This document shows, piece by piece, positions 16,870-25,884 of a DNA stretch of 64,000 nucleotides. The notes beneath the pieces were generated by a model. It was not told where the DNA came from and did not search any database. It was given only the letters and a program-made list of their open reading frames with translations. Source of the stretch: Azospirillum melinis (GTDB lineage Bacteria > Pseudomonadota > Alphaproteobacteria > Azospirillales > Azospirillaceae); assembly GCF_013340935.1 (NCBI RefSeq), contig NZ_WHOS01000018.1:59079-123078 (forward strand). The letters run 5' to 3'. The first letter of the stretch is position 1. Each line of letters opens with the position of its first letter. The position numbers and the translations under genes are program-made.

Positions 16870-17802
16870 GTGACCAGCAAGCACACCGCAGCATCCGCCG
16901 CCGCTGAGCTGTCGACCATCCGCGATTTCCTGCGCTACGGCGTCAGCCGCTTCAACGAGGCCGATCTGGATTACGGCCACGGCACCACCACGGCCTTCGA
17001 CGAGGCGGTGTTCCTGGTGCTGGAGTCGCTGCACCTGCCGGTCGACCAGCTCGACCCCTATATGGACGCCCGGCTGACCGCGGCGGAGCGCGAGGCGGTG
17101 GCCGGCATACTCCATGCCCGCATCGACACCCGCAAGCCGGCGCCCTATCTGCTGAACAAGGCCTATATCCAGGGCATCCCCTTCTATGTGGACGAGCGGG
17201 TGATCGTCCCGCGCTCCTACATCGGCGAACTGCTGTTCTCCGACATGTTCGGCGGTGACGACTTCACGCTGGTGGAGGACCCGACCTCGGTCGAGCGGGT
17301 GCTGGATCTGTGCACCGGCTCCGGCTGCCTCGCCATCCTGGCCGCCCGCATCTTCCCGGAGGCCCAGGTCGACGCGGTGGACCTGTCGCCCGACGCGCTG
17401 GAGGTGGCGAAGCGCAACGTCGCCGACAGCGGGTTCGGGGACCGCATCACCCTGCATCAGGGCGACCTGTTCGCCCCGCTGAAGACGCGGAAATACGACG
17501 TCATCATCACCAACCCGCCCTATGTCGACGCCGAATCGATGGACGCCCTGCCGCCGGAGTTCCGGGCCGAGCCGGCACTGGCGCTGGCCGGCGGCGACGA
17601 CGGGCTGGACATCGTCCGCCGCATCCTGAAGGAAGCGCCCAAGCATCTGACGCCGGAAGGCGGCCTGCTGTGCGAGTTCGGCACCGGCCGCGAGATTCTG
17701 GAGGCGGATTATCCCCACCTGGACTTCCTGTGGCTGCAAACCGCCAACAGCTTCGGCGAGGTGTTCTGGCTGACCCGGGACCAGCTGAAGGCTGGGAAGT
17801 GA
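16870..17802 (+). CDS. prmB: Ribosomal protein L3 glutamine methyltransferase
   Basis: S-adenosylmethionine-dependent enzyme that methylates a glutamine of ribosomal protein L3. 310 residues. The N-terminal helical domain includes FLRYGVSRFNEADLDYGHGT, which distinguishes PrmB from PrmC. The SAM-binding motif is VLDLCTGSGCLAI and the catalytic motif NPPYVDAESM. It starts at GTG 16870. It follows the ArsC-like gene and is likely co-transcribed with it. Confidence 0.93.
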   Translation: MTSKHTAASAAAELSTIRDFLRYGVSRFNEADLDYGHGTTTAFDEAVFLVLESLHLPVDQLDPYMDARLTAAEREAVAGILHARIDTRKPAPYLLNKAYIQGIPFYVDERVIVPRSYIGELLFSDMFGGDDFTLVEDPTSVERVLDLCTGSGCLAILAARIFPEAQVDAVDLSPDALEVAKRNVADSGFGDRITLHQGDLFAPLKTRKYDVIITNPPYVDAESMDALPPEFRAEPALALAGGDDGLDIVRRILKEAPKHLTPEGGLLCEFGTGREILEADYPHLDFLWLQTANSFGEVFWLTRDQLKAGK

Positions 17803-17949
17803 GCCGAACGTAGAGTGCAATTGCCCCACTTCGGTCCCCCCATCCGGGGAAGACCGGGTGGGGGCCCGGCTTCCCCAGGAACCCTTCTCCCGCCCACCGG
17901 TTGTCCTCTCACGATGTTGCACCGCAGCAGCCCCGAGAGGACGCCGCCG

Positions 17950-18930
17950 ATGACCGACCGCCGCTCCACCATCCTCAAGACCCTGGGCCTCACCGCGCTG
18001 ACCCTGGGCGGATTGGCCGTCGCCAACACGCTTGCCGCCCGCGCGGCCGAACGGCGCTATCCGCCCGAGGGCCGCTTCCTGACCGTCGATGGCGTCCGGC
18101 TGCATTACATGGAGGCTGGCGAGGGCCCGCCGGTCGTGCTGCTGCACGGCAATGTCTCCGCCCTCGGCGATTCGCTGGCGAGCGGGCTGTTCCAGCGTTT
18201 GGCCCGGACCCACCGGGTGATCGCCTTCGACCGGCCCGGCATGGGCCACAGCAACCGCCCGCGGGATCGCGCCTGGACGCCGGAGGATCAGGCCGACCTG
18301 CTGGCCCAGGCCTTCGCCGCGCTGGAGATCGAGAACGCCGTGGTCGTCGGCCATTCCTACGCCACGCTGGTGGCGCTGGCCCTGGCCCTGGACCATCCGC
18401 AGGCGGTGAAGGGCCTGGTGCTGATGGCCGGCTATTATTTCCCGACCAAGCGGGTCGATGCGGTTCTGGTGGCGCCGCTGGCGATGCCGGTGCTGGGCGA
18501 CCTGCTGCGCCACACCCTGTCGCCGCCGGTTTCGATGGCGATGATGCCGGGGCTGCTGAAGACGCTGTTCTCGCCCCGTCCGGTCCCGGAGCATCTGACC
18601 GAGAGCTTCCCCGCCGCCCTGACCATCCGGCCGGGCCAGATGCGCGCCAACGCCCAGGATGGCGTGACCATGGCGCCGGCCGCCGACCGCCTGCAGCACC
18701 GTTACGCCGACGTGACCGTCCCAGTGGCGATCTTCGCCGGCCATCACGACCGCGTGGTCGAGCAGGAGGAGCAGAGCGGCCGGCTGCATCATGTGCTGCC
18801 CGACAGCACGCTGCATTGGGTGCCGGACTCCGGCCACATGGTCCATTATGTCGACCCGGAACTGGTCGTGCGCCGGATCGATGAACTGTCAGCCTTGAAG
18901 GCGACTCCGCGGATCGTCGCTCACAGATAG
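17950..18930 (+). CDS. Alpha/beta hydrolase, membrane-anchored or exported
   Basis: 326 residues. The N-terminus (ILKTLGLTALTLGGLAVANT) is a likely membrane anchor or uncleaved signal. The hydrolase fold shows an oxyanion HGNVSALGDS, the nucleophile in VVGHSYATLVAL and a C-terminal His in PDSGHMVHYV, with an acid in AGHHDRVVEQ. Epoxide-hydrolase/haloperoxidase-like proteins share this layout. The ATG at 17950 is used; the open frame extends to 17815 through a palindromic stretch. It is convergent with, and overlaps by ten bases, the acetyltransferase at 18921. Confidence 0.82.
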   Translation: MTDRRSTILKTLGLTALTLGGLAVANTLAARAAERRYPPEGRFLTVDGVRLHYMEAGEGPPVVLLHGNVSALGDSLASGLFQRLARTHRVIAFDRPGMGHSNRPRDRAWTPEDQADLLAQAFAALEIENAVVVGHSYATLVALALALDHPQAVKGLVLMAGYYFPTKRVDAVLVAPLAMPVLGDLLRHTLSPPVSMAMMPGLLKTLFSPRPVPEHLTESFPAALTIRPGQMRANAQDGVTMAPAADRLQHRYADVTVPVAIFAGHHDRVVEQEEQSGRLHHVLPDSTLHWVPDSGHMVHYVDPELVVRRIDELSALKATPRIVAHR

Positions 18931-19523
18931 CGCCGCATCAGGATACTGCCGCCCTGGTGCGGCAGCCGGGGGTGCCAGGGGATGGCGGCGCTGCCGATCT
19001 CCTCGAACCCCTCGCCGACATAGAGACGGCGGGCCGGCTCGTTGTCGGCCCAGACATGCAGGGTGACCCGGTCGAAGCCGCCGGTCCGCGCCCGCTCGTA
19101 GAACCAGCCGAGCAGCCGGCCGGCGATGCCATGGCGCCGGTGCGCGGGATCGACCGCCAGGGCGGACAGGAAATAGCTGCCCCAGTCCAGCGTTTCGGAG
19201 AATTCGCCCATATGGGCGACGCGGTCGGGCGGCAGGCCGCTGTAATCCTCCGTCCGGATCCAGTCGGTGGGATAGCCGTGGGCGATGCCGATCACCTGCC
19301 CATCCAGTACGGCCACGCCGCTCTGGCGATGCGACAGCGACCCGCTGCGCCCGGCCAGACCGGGCACCAGCATCTCCGCCGCGGTCATGCCCGGCATCAG
19401 CCCGTCGAGCAGGAATTCGTAGACGCCGCCGCCGGCGATGTCGATCAGCCGTGCCAGATCCGGTGCGTCGTCGGCATCGGCGGAACGAAGGCGGAGACGG
19501 TCGTCAGTCGGTGCGGAACTCAC
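18921..19523 (-). CDS. GNAT-family N-acetyltransferase
   Basis: 200 residues. The acetyl-CoA-binding signature is visible as HRRHGIAGRLLGWFYERA, followed by VTLHVWADNEPARRLYVGEG, typical of RimI-like GNAT enzymes. The substrate cannot be told from sequence. Its 3' end overlaps the hydrolase gene tail-to-tail by ten bases. Confidence 0.87.
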   Translation of the reverse strand: MSSAPTDDRLRLRSADADDAPDLARLIDIAGGGVYEFLLDGLMPGMTAAEMLVPGLAGRSGSLSHRQSGVAVLDGQVIGIAHGYPTDWIRTEDYSGLPPDRVAHMGEFSETLDWGSYFLSALAVDPAHRRHGIAGRLLGWFYERARTGGFDRVTLHVWADNEPARRLYVGEGFEEIGSAAIPWHPRLPHQGGSILMRRYL

Positions 19524-19595
19524 GGACGGAACCCTTGGATCGGGAAAGCGGCTGGATAGAAAAGGCTCTCCCGCCGACGATTTCCAGTCCCAATC

Positions 19596-20054
19596 TTATC
19601 TGTCCCAATCGGCCGCCCGGTTCAGATCGTCGCGCAGCCGCAGCAGCGCATCGCGGAGCGACATCAGCTCCGCGGCGGAGCATCCGGCGGCAGCGGCGAT
19701 TCGCGTCGGCAGGCATTCGGCCTGCGTCCGCAAAGCCGCCCCTTCGGCGGTCAGGCCGATGCGGACCAGCCGCTCGTCCTCCGGATCGCGGCTGCGGGTC
19801 AGCAGGCCCTGCCCTTCCATCCGCTTCAGCAGCGGGGTCAGCGTGCCGCTGTCCAGCCCAAGCCGCTCGCCGAGCAGCTTCATCGACTGGCCGTCCTCCT
19901 CCCACAGCAGCAGCATGATCAGATACTGCGGATAGGTCAGGCCAAGCTGCTCCAGCATCGGGCGATAAACGCGGCTCATCGCCAGATTGGCGGAATAGAG
20001 CGCGAAGCACGCCTGATTGGAAAGCAGAAGCGGATCGTCCCTGTCGGCTGCCAT
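19596..20054 (-). CDS. ohrR: MarR-family organic-hydroperoxide sensor OhrR
   Basis: 152-residue repressor of ohr. The redox-sensing cysteine sits near the N-terminus in NQACFALYSANLAMSRVYRP, the OhrR hallmark. The winged helix contains LGERLGLDSGTLTPLLKRME and the wing DPEDERLVRIGLT. Oxidation of the cysteine by organic peroxides releases the operator in this family. The ATG at 20054 begins the family-like sequence. The ohr gene lies 155 bases upstream on the same strand, and palindromic sites occur before both genes. Confidence 0.93.
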   Translation of the reverse strand: MAADRDDPLLLSNQACFALYSANLAMSRVYRPMLEQLGLTYPQYLIMLLLWEEDGQSMKLLGERLGLDSGTLTPLLKRMEGQGLLTRSRDPEDERLVRIGLTAEGAALRTQAECLPTRIAAAAGCSAAELMSLRDALLRLRDDLNRAADWDR

Positions 20055-20122
20055 GATGTCTGAACCTTGAAAAGACGGTGCGCCGCCGGGATGCCGCGCC
20101 TCGGTCGATCGTGCGTTCTGCA

Positions 20123-20136
20123 CAATCGCGCGCAAC
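20123..20136. promoter_or_regulatory. Candidate OhrR operator upstream of ohrR
   Basis: The stretch AATCGCGCGCAAC about 70-80 bases before ohrR resembles the two better sites before ohr, consistent with autoregulation. Degenerate on one side. Confidence 0.45.
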
Positions 20137-20209
20137 AGCCCGGCGGTGCAATGCCGAAGACTTTTCGCTTCAGGCGATGGCCTCAGGCCCAGCCCTCGGA
20201 CAACGGCCC

Positions 20210-20629
20210 TCAGGCAAGGGTCGTGGTGACCGGGATGTTGCCCTTGGTGGCGTGGCTGTACGGGCAGACCTTGTGGGCGCGGGCCAGCAGATCCTCGGCG
20301 GCGGCCTTGTCCATGCCCGGCAGCGAAACCACGAAATCGACCGTCAGGCCGAACCCTTCGCCATCGTCGCGGGCACCGATGCCGACCGTGGCATTCACCG
20401 TCAGATCGGCCGGGACGGCGATCTTGTCGCGGTTGCCGACGAACTTGATGGCGCCGATGAAGCAGGCGGAATAGCCGGCGGCGAACAGCTGCTCGGGGTT
20501 GGTGGCACCACCCTGGCCGCCCAGCTCCTTCGGCGCGGCCAGCGCGACCGACAGCAGGCCATCCTCGCTGACGGCCTTGCCGTCACGGCCACCGGTGGCG
20601 GTCACCTTGGTCGAATACAGGGTCTTCAT
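20210..20629 (-). CDS. ohr: Organic hydroperoxide resistance protein Ohr
   Basis: 139-residue thiol peroxidase of the OsmC/Ohr family that reduces organic hydroperoxides, usually with lipoyl-protein electrons. Both reactive cysteines are present: AAGYSACFIGAIKF and HKVCPYSHATKG. The ATG at 20629 gives the canonical start MKTLYSTKVTATGG; the frame extends 41 codons upstream through the operator region and that part is not real. It is paired with ohrR. Confidence 0.96.
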   Translation of the reverse strand: MKTLYSTKVTATGGRDGKAVSEDGLLSVALAAPKELGGQGGATNPEQLFAAGYSACFIGAIKFVGNRDKIAVPADLTVNATVGIGARDDGEGFGLTVDFVVSLPGMDKAAAEDLLARAHKVCPYSHATKGNIPVTTTLA

Positions 20630-20736
20630 GACGCGTGCTCCTTCATTGATCGCTGAATTGCGGAGTTTGGTCTCCTGGGCGCCGGTTCGAACCGGCGCCC
20701 CGTGATCTTGTGAGAGGAACAATGACGCACAATTGA

Positions 20737-20748
20737 ATTGCGCGCAAT
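20737..20748. promoter_or_regulatory. Candidate OhrR operator 1 upstream of ohr
   Basis: Perfect 12-bp palindrome ATTGCGCGCAAT in an AT-richer patch about 110 bases before the ohr start. It shares the core TTGCGCGCAA with the site before ohrR. Confidence 0.65.
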
Positions 20749-20770
20749 GCATTTGATTGTGCGCTATCCG

Positions 20771-20782
20771 ATTGTGCGCAAT
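20771..20782. promoter_or_regulatory. Candidate OhrR operator 2 upstream of ohr
   Basis: Near-palindrome ATTGTGCGCAAT, one base from operator 1, 34 bases away from it, or roughly three helical turns. Confidence 0.55.
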
Positions 20783-20890
20783 GCATCCGGCGCATGGCTC
20801 CGGATGTGAGACAGCGCGGTGGAGGCCGGGAGAGCGCTGGCCCTGCCCGGATTCTCCGACCGCAACGCCTTCAGCGACGTGAAGGCCCCC

Positions 20891-21121
20891 CTATTCCGCT
20901 ACCCTGAGGTCGACCTTGCCACGCCGCTCGTCGGTCCTGCGTCCCATGGTGATGTTCTTGGGCGCCCGCACGTCCCGGTTCCGCCATGTCCAGCATTCGC
21001 CGGTCTCATCCTGGAAGCAGACCCAGCACAAATCGTGCTCGGCGCCATAGTCGATGAGGAAATGCGCAAGGGCGGGGCCCTTCGGAGTGTCCATGGGAAG
21101 CGGCGGATTGAGCTGGAGCAT
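20891..21121 (-). CDS. Small conserved hypothetical protein
   Basis: 76 residues starting MLQLNPPLPMDTPKG, with AHFLIDYGAEHDLCWVCFQD and ending in a hydrophilic tail. Proteins beginning LNPPLP..TPKG..AHF.IDYG are, from memory, common short hypotheticals in proteobacteria and phages. The ATG at 21121 is chosen for this start; the frame upstream to 21376 has no family-like sequence. Function unknown. Confidence 0.7.
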   Translation of the reverse strand: MLQLNPPLPMDTPKGPALAHFLIDYGAEHDLCWVCFQDETGECWTWRNRDVRAPKNITMGRRTDERRGKVDLRVAE

Positions 21122-21348
21122 GGTGGCCTCGTTGCGACACTGTGGAGCATGAACGCGCCGAAGCGTGTGCTCGGTCCCGCTTCGCTTCCGGACACTCCCA
21201 TTGCGCCGGTCCCTGTCCGGTTCGGCATGGCTGGCCGATCTCGTCAATGGAACGCATTGCCGGCCGGCCCCGTGCGCCTGTCTTACCGCCCAAGACTTCC
21301 ATGCAGTGCCAATAGAAGACGCGCCGGCTCTCCGGGGCTCAGACAAAG

Positions 21349-21384
21349 AAAAAGCCCTGGAACCGTTAGGTTCCAAGGCTTTTT
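21349..21384 (-). terminator. Intrinsic terminator downstream of tRNA-Pro
   Basis: Stem of AAGCCTTGGAACC with GGTTCCAGGGCTT (one mismatch), four-base loop, then TTTTTCTTTG on the minus strand. It lies 16 bases after the tRNA 3' end. Confidence 0.88.
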
Positions 21385-21399
21385 CGTTCCCTCCGGAAC

Positions 21400-21476
21400 T
21401 GGTCGGAGCGACAGGATTCGAACCTGCGACCCCCAGACCCCCAGTCTGATGCGCTACCAGGCTGCGCTACGCTCCG
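21400..21476 (-). tRNA. tRNA-Pro (anticodon GGG)
   Basis: A 77-nt cloverleaf with encoded CCA. The acceptor stem is CGGAGCG/CGCTCCG, the anticodon loop CTGGGGG and the T-arm GCAGGTTCGAATCCTGT. It lies downstream of merR in the usual alphaproteobacterial ihfA-merR-tRNA-Pro order. Confidence 0.96.
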
Positions 21477-21570
21477 TCAACATCACCGCAGTGCTTGCGG
21501 CTTGGCTCCGGAAGGGAACGGGACTATAGCCGCGGGCTTTCGCCGATGCAACATCTCCCGTGATGATTTT

Positions 21571-22047
21571 TCAGCTTTTTTTGCCCCCTATTTCGGACAG
21601 GCGGGACAGCACCGATCGCAGCGATTTCAGCTCGTCCAGAACCATGGTGATCTCGTGCCGGACCGCATCCGACAGCGGCGGATGATCCTCGCCCCCATCC
21701 CTGTCGTCATCCCTGTCATCGTCGGTGACATCGCCGCCGAACCCTTCCGCATCGACCGGCCCGCCGCCATCGTCGACATCCTCGGGCAGCGGCGGCGTCG
21801 GGTCGGACATGCGCCCTTCCTTCAGCAGACGCTGGACACCCTTGATGGTGTAGCGGTCCTCATACAGCAGAACCTGGATCCGCCGCAGGAGTTCGACATC
21901 CTCCGGCCGGTAATAGCGCCGGCCGCCACCGCGCTTCAGGGGGCGGATCTGGGGGAACTTCGTTTCCCAGAACCGCAGCACATGCTGAGGCACGTTGAGG
22001 TCGGTCGACACCTCGCTGATGGTGCGATAGGCCGTGGCGGATTTCAT
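21571..22047 (-). CDS. MerR-family transcriptional regulator
   Basis: 158 residues. The N-terminal winged helix is clear ([20 protein letters not shown], then [17 protein letters not shown]), followed by a very acidic linker ([14 protein letters not shown]) and a C-terminal helix. No metal-binding cysteines are present, so this is the metal-independent MerR type found after ihfA in alphaproteobacteria; its targets are unknown. The ATG at 22047 gives a canonical start. Confidence 0.9.
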   Translation of the reverse strand: MKSATAYRTISEVSTDLNVPQHVLRFWETKFPQIRPLKRGGGRRYYRPEDVELLRRIQVLLYEDRYTIKGVQRLLKEGRMSDPTPPLPEDVDDGGGPVDAEGFGGDVTDDDRDDDRDGGEDHPPLSDAVRHEITMVLDELKSLRSVLSRLSEIGGKKS

Positions 22048-22150
22048 GGTGCGATCAGGCCGCCGTCCGACAGAGGTCGCCTGCTGCGATCCACAGGAAG
22101 GCACGGCACGGCGACAGGCAAGGCGGAGAGGTCATCGCAATCGACCGGCG

Positions 22151-22483
22151 TCAGGACAGCGCCCGCGCAGGCGTCGGTGCCCCACCCTCCTGAACCTCGT
22201 TGATTCGGTGTTTCAGCACATGGCTGGCACGGAAGACCAGAACACGGCGCGGCAGAATCGGCACCTCTTCCCCAGTCTTGGGGTTGCGGCCAACCCGTTC
22301 GCCTTTCTGGCGGACCTGGAAACTGCCGAAGGACGAGATCTTGACCATCTCCCCCCGGGACAGGGCATCGGAAATCTCGTCCAGCACCGTTTCGACCAGA
22401 TCGGCCGATTCGTTGCGCGAAAGTCCAACTTCCTGGTAGACGGCTTCGCTCAGTTGGGCGCGCGTTACGGTATTTTGCGACAT
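22151..22483 (-). CDS. ihfA: Integration host factor alpha subunit
   Basis: 110 residues. DNA-bending HU/IHF fold with the arm motif [17 protein letters not shown] and helix start [20 protein letters not shown], typical of the alpha subunit. It acts with IhfB in recombination, replication and sigma-54-type promoter bending. It lies between fabH and merR in the standard block, about 160 bases after fabH, and may also have its own promoter. Confidence 0.96.
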   Translation of the reverse strand: MSQNTVTRAQLSEAVYQEVGLSRNESADLVETVLDEISDALSRGEMVKISSFGSFQVRQKGERVGRNPKTGEEVPILPRRVLVFRASHVLKHRINEVQEGGAPTPARALS

Positions 22484-22640
22484 TGTCAGACCTCCCCCCG
22501 CAACCGTTGCAAAGACGGTAATCCGGCGAAAGAAGGTCCGTCAATTCAAAAGCTTGGCAGCCTCATACGGCCCGGCCGAAGCCCGGCCGGGCGTGCAGCG
22601 CAGCATGACGGATGCGCGATATGCGGAGGACGCTGGCGCC

Positions 22641-23612
22641 TTACCAGCGGACCAGCGCCGACCCCCAGGTCAGGCCGCCGCCGATGGCTTCCATCAGGAT
22701 CAGGTCGCCGCGCTTGATGCGGCCGTCCGCCACCGCTTCGCCCAGGGCCAGCGGGATCGAGGCCGCGGAGGTGTTGCCGTGGCGGTCCACCGTCAGCACC
22801 ACCTTTTCCGGCGACAGCTTCATCTTGCGGGCCAGCCCGTCGATGATGCGGCGATTCGCCTGGTGCGGCACCATCCAGTCGATGTCGGTCGACTCCAGGC
22901 CGTTGGCGGCCAGAGCCTCCTCGACCACCGCCGACAGCTTCGACACGGCGTGACGGAAGATTTCCTGACCATGCATGCGGACATGGCCGATGGTGCCGGT
23001 CGACGACGCGCCGCCATCGACATAGAGCAGGTCGTACTGGTTGCCATCGGAATGAAGGTGGGTGGACAGCACGCCGCGGTCGCTCGAATCGCCCTTGGCC
23101 TCGTAGGCTTCCATGACGATGGCGCCGGCGCCGTCACCGAACAGCACGCAGGTGGTGCGGTCGTTCCAGTCCAACAGGCGGGAGAAGGTCTCCGCCCCGA
23201 TCACCAGGGCGCGGCGCGCCTGACCGTTGCGCAGGAAATTGTCGGCCACCGACATGGCATAGACGAAGCCGGCGCAGACCGCCTGGATGTCCATGGCAAA
23301 ACCGGCGGCGCCCAGCGCGGCCTGCACCTTGGTGGCCGTGGCCGGGAAGGTGTTGTCCGGGGTGGTGGTGGCCAGGATGATGCAGTCGATGCTGCTGCCC
23401 GGCACGCCCGCATGCTCCAGCGCCCGCGTCGCCGCGGCGATGGCGAGATCGGAGGTCTTCTCCCCCTCGGCGGCGATGTGGCGGGATCTGATGCCGGTGC
23501 GCTGGACGATCCATTCGTCCGACGTGTCGACCCGCTGTTCCAGATCTTGGTTGGTGACGACGTTGGACGGCAGGAAGATACCGCAACCCAGAACTCGGGA
23601 ACGCATGACCAT
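22641..23612 (-). CDS. fabH: Beta-ketoacyl-ACP synthase III
   Basis: Starts fatty-acid synthesis by condensing acetyl-CoA with malonyl-ACP. 323 residues. The catalytic triad is visible: Cys in [13 protein letters not shown], His in [11 protein letters not shown] and Asn in [12 protein letters not shown]. Two starts are possible, ATG at 23612 or ATG at 23606 ([11 protein letters not shown]); neither has a strong ribosome site. It follows plsX with a 3-base gap, implying one transcript. Confidence 0.96.
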   Translation of the reverse strand: MVMRSRVLGCGIFLPSNVVTNQDLEQRVDTSDEWIVQRTGIRSRHIAAEGEKTSDLAIAAATRALEHAGVPGSSIDCIILATTTPDNTFPATATKVQAALGAAGFAMDIQAVCAGFVYAMSVADNFLRNGQARRALVIGAETFSRLLDWNDRTTCVLFGDGAGAIVMEAYEAKGDSSDRGVLSTHLHSDGNQYDLLYVDGGASSTGTIGHVRMHGQEIFRHAVSKLSAVVEEALAANGLESTDIDWMVPHQANRRIIDGLARKMKLSPEKVVLTVDRHGNTSAASIPLALGEAVADGRIKRGDLILMEAIGGGLTWGSALVRW

Positions 23613-23615
23613 TGT

Positions 23616-24668
23616 TCAGCCCGCCGCCGCCTTCGTGTCGGGAAGAGGGTTCGCGTCGGCTATGCGCCCCATCTCTTCCTTGATGCGTTCGTTGAAGCCG
23701 TGCGTCGCCAGATTGATGGCGACCGCAACGGCATTGGCGAAGCCGACAGCGTCGGTGCCGCCATGGCTCTTCACGCAGACGCCGCGCAGGCCCAGGAACA
23801 TTGCGCCGTTGTAGCGGCGCGGGTCGATCCGCTCGCGGAAGCGCTTGAAGGCGCCGCGGGCCAGCAGATAGCCGATCCGTGCCAGGAAGGACGTCGCGAA
23901 GGTGCGGCGCAGGAATTCGGAGAACAGCTTCGCCGTCCCCTCCGCCGTCTTCAGCGCGACATTGCCGGTGAAGCCGTCGGTGACGATGACGTCCACCGTG
24001 CCCAGCCCGATGTCGGTGCCTTCGACGAAGCCATGGAAGCGGCCGGGAAGCGGCATGTCGCGCAGGCTGGCCGCCGCGGCACGCACCACCTCGTTGCCCT
24101 TCATGTCCTCCGAGCCGATGTTCAGCACGCCGATCGACGGCTGCGGCAGGCCCAGGATGGCACGCGCGAAGACGGCCCCCATCACGGCGAACTGGACGAG
24201 GTTTTCAGGCTGGCACTCGGCATTGGCGCCGAGATCCAGCATCACGCTCTCGCCCCGTTGCGTCGGGAAGAAGGAGGCCATCGCCGGCCGGTCGATGCCC
24301 GGCAGCGTCTTCAGCACGAACTTGGCCATCGCCATCAGGGCGCCGGTGTTGCCGGCCGACACCACGCAGGCCGCCTCGCCCGCCGCAACGGCGTCGATGG
24401 CAAGCCTCATGCTGGACTGGCGACCCGCACGCAGCGCAACCGCGGGCTTGGCGTCCCCGGCCACGAAGTCGGCGGTGTGGCGGATTTCCGCCACCGCCTT
24501 CAACGCAGGCCGCTGGTTCAGCAGCGGCTCAAGCCGCTGCTGGTCGCCATACAGCAGAAAACGCACGTCGGGATGGCGTTCCCGCGCGATGTCCGCCCCG
24601 GCAATGACCATGTCGGGACCGTGATCGCCACCCATGGCATCCAGGGCGATGGTCAGGCGCTGGCTCAC
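23616..24668 (-). CDS. plsX: Phosphate acyltransferase PlsX
   Basis: Converts acyl-ACP to acyl-phosphate for PlsY in phospholipid synthesis; peripheral membrane enzyme. 350 residues. The N-terminal signature is TIALDAMGGDHGPDM, with SAGNTGALMAMA and TDGFTGNVALKT further on. It follows rpmF and precedes fabH in a conserved operon linking ribosome and membrane synthesis. Confidence 0.96.
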   Translation of the reverse strand: MSQRLTIALDAMGGDHGPDMVIAGADIARERHPDVRFLLYGDQQRLEPLLNQRPALKAVAEIRHTADFVAGDAKPAVALRAGRQSSMRLAIDAVAAGEAACVVSAGNTGALMAMAKFVLKTLPGIDRPAMASFFPTQRGESVMLDLGANAECQPENLVQFAVMGAVFARAILGLPQPSIGVLNIGSEDMKGNEVVRAAAASLRDMPLPGRFHGFVEGTDIGLGTVDVIVTDGFTGNVALKTAEGTAKLFSEFLRRTFATSFLARIGYLLARGAFKRFRERIDPRRYNGAMFLGLRGVCVKSHGGTDAVGFANAVAVAINLATHGFNERIKEEMGRIADANPLPDTKAAAG

Positions 24669-24750
24669 CGCGAACAGGCTCCCCGGCTTGGACCCCGGCA
24701 GGGGCGACGGGCGCCCCCGATCAACGGGACCTCAGACAACGCGATGCGGA

Positions 24751-24939
24751 TCAAGCGGCCGCGGTGCCGCTCTGAACCACTTCACGCTGGTCGTAATGGC
24801 CGCAAGACCCGCAGACGTGGTGCGGACGCTTCAGCTCGCCGCAGTTCTGGCACTCGTTGTAGGCCGAGGTCGGCAGAGCGTGGTGCGAACGACGCATGTT
24901 GCGCCGCGACTTGGAGGTCTTCTTCTTCGGAACAGCCAT
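24751..24939 (-). CDS. rpmF: 50S ribosomal protein L32
   Basis: 62 residues, with the standard start [20 protein letters not shown] and a four-cysteine zinc ribbon ([18 protein letters not shown]). It is structural in the large subunit. It sits between the DUF177 gene and plsX as in most proteobacteria. Confidence 0.97.
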   Translation of the reverse strand: MAVPKKKTSKSRRNMRRSHHALPTSAYNECQNCGELKRPHHVCGSCGHYDQREVVQSGTAAA

Positions 24940-25129
24940 GACCGTAAACTCTCTTCATTGGAAAGGGCGGCCCGAACAGGGGCCGCCCAGCGCGAGCGGC
25001 ATTCAATAAGGCAAATGCCCCCAAAGGGCAAGCCCGAACAACCCCTATTTCGCAACCCCGAGCCGCTCATTGGTGGGGGTGGAAGTGCCGGCCCTTATAC
25101 AAGACACGGAGAGGAAAGCAACAGACGGA

Positions 25130-25717
25130 TCAGTCCCGCGGCTTCAACTTCTGCAGGACGGCAAAGGGATTCGGCTTTTCAGGCTCTTCGGCCGCCTCTT
25201 CCTCCGCCGTCTCCCCCTCCTCATGCTCACGGTAGCCCTCGAAGTCCACGCCCTCGGCATGCGGATAGGGGTCGAGCCCCAGCGACAGGTGCTGCGCCGT
25301 CAGCTCGCCGATGTCGATTCGGTTGTTCTCCATCGGCTCGGGAACATCCTCGTCGGACAGGGAGGCGTCGAAATCGATCTCCAGCCCCGGATCCTCGATC
25401 ATCGACTCCGGAGCGAACAGCGCCTCGAAGCGTTCGCTGACATGGGCCGGCACCGGTTCCAGCGTCACGACGCAGGTCTGGACCACGTCGGCCTCCAGCT
25501 GTCCGGAGACCCGGATCATCTGGCCCCCGCGCACGGCGCGCAGCTTCACCGTGGCGGTCAGGCTGCCGATCGCCTCCAGCTCCAGCCGTTCGGCGAGCGC
25601 GCGGCGCTCCGCCTCCGTCGCTTCGATGGTTTCGCTCACCTCGGCACGACGCACCGTGTCGGCATTGACGACGCGCGAGAATTCCGGGGCCGGCAGGGCG
25701 CCGTTGGCAGGGCTCAT
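25130..25717 (-). CDS. YceD-family DUF177 protein
   Basis: 195 residues. YceD proteins are linked to 23S rRNA accumulation and sit beside rpmF in most bacteria. Visible here are RAVRGGQMIRVSGQLEADVV followed by CVVTLEPVPAHV and a very acidic C-terminal stretch ending in PNPFAVLQKLKPRD, which is the usual tail. The ATG at 25717 is preferred to the one at 25744. Confidence 0.9.
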   Translation of the reverse strand: MSPANGALPAPEFSRVVNADTVRRAEVSETIEATEAERRALAERLELEAIGSLTATVKLRAVRGGQMIRVSGQLEADVVQTCVVTLEPVPAHVSERFEALFAPESMIEDPGLEIDFDASLSDEDVPEPMENNRIDIGELTAQHLSLGLDPYPHAEGVDFEGYREHEEGETAEEEAAEEPEKPNPFAVLQKLKPRD

Positions 25718-25884
25718 GGCAAAGACTTTCCGATCGAAAACCAAAACGGCCGGCGCGGCGAACGCCCGGCGACACCCGAGTCACATGCAGCCCGCGGCCC
25801 GGAAAGGCAAGCCCCCAGACGCGGCGGCAGGCGTCGGCGAGACTCAAGATACCCCAGGGCGACTCTTCATATATAGGGAAGCGG

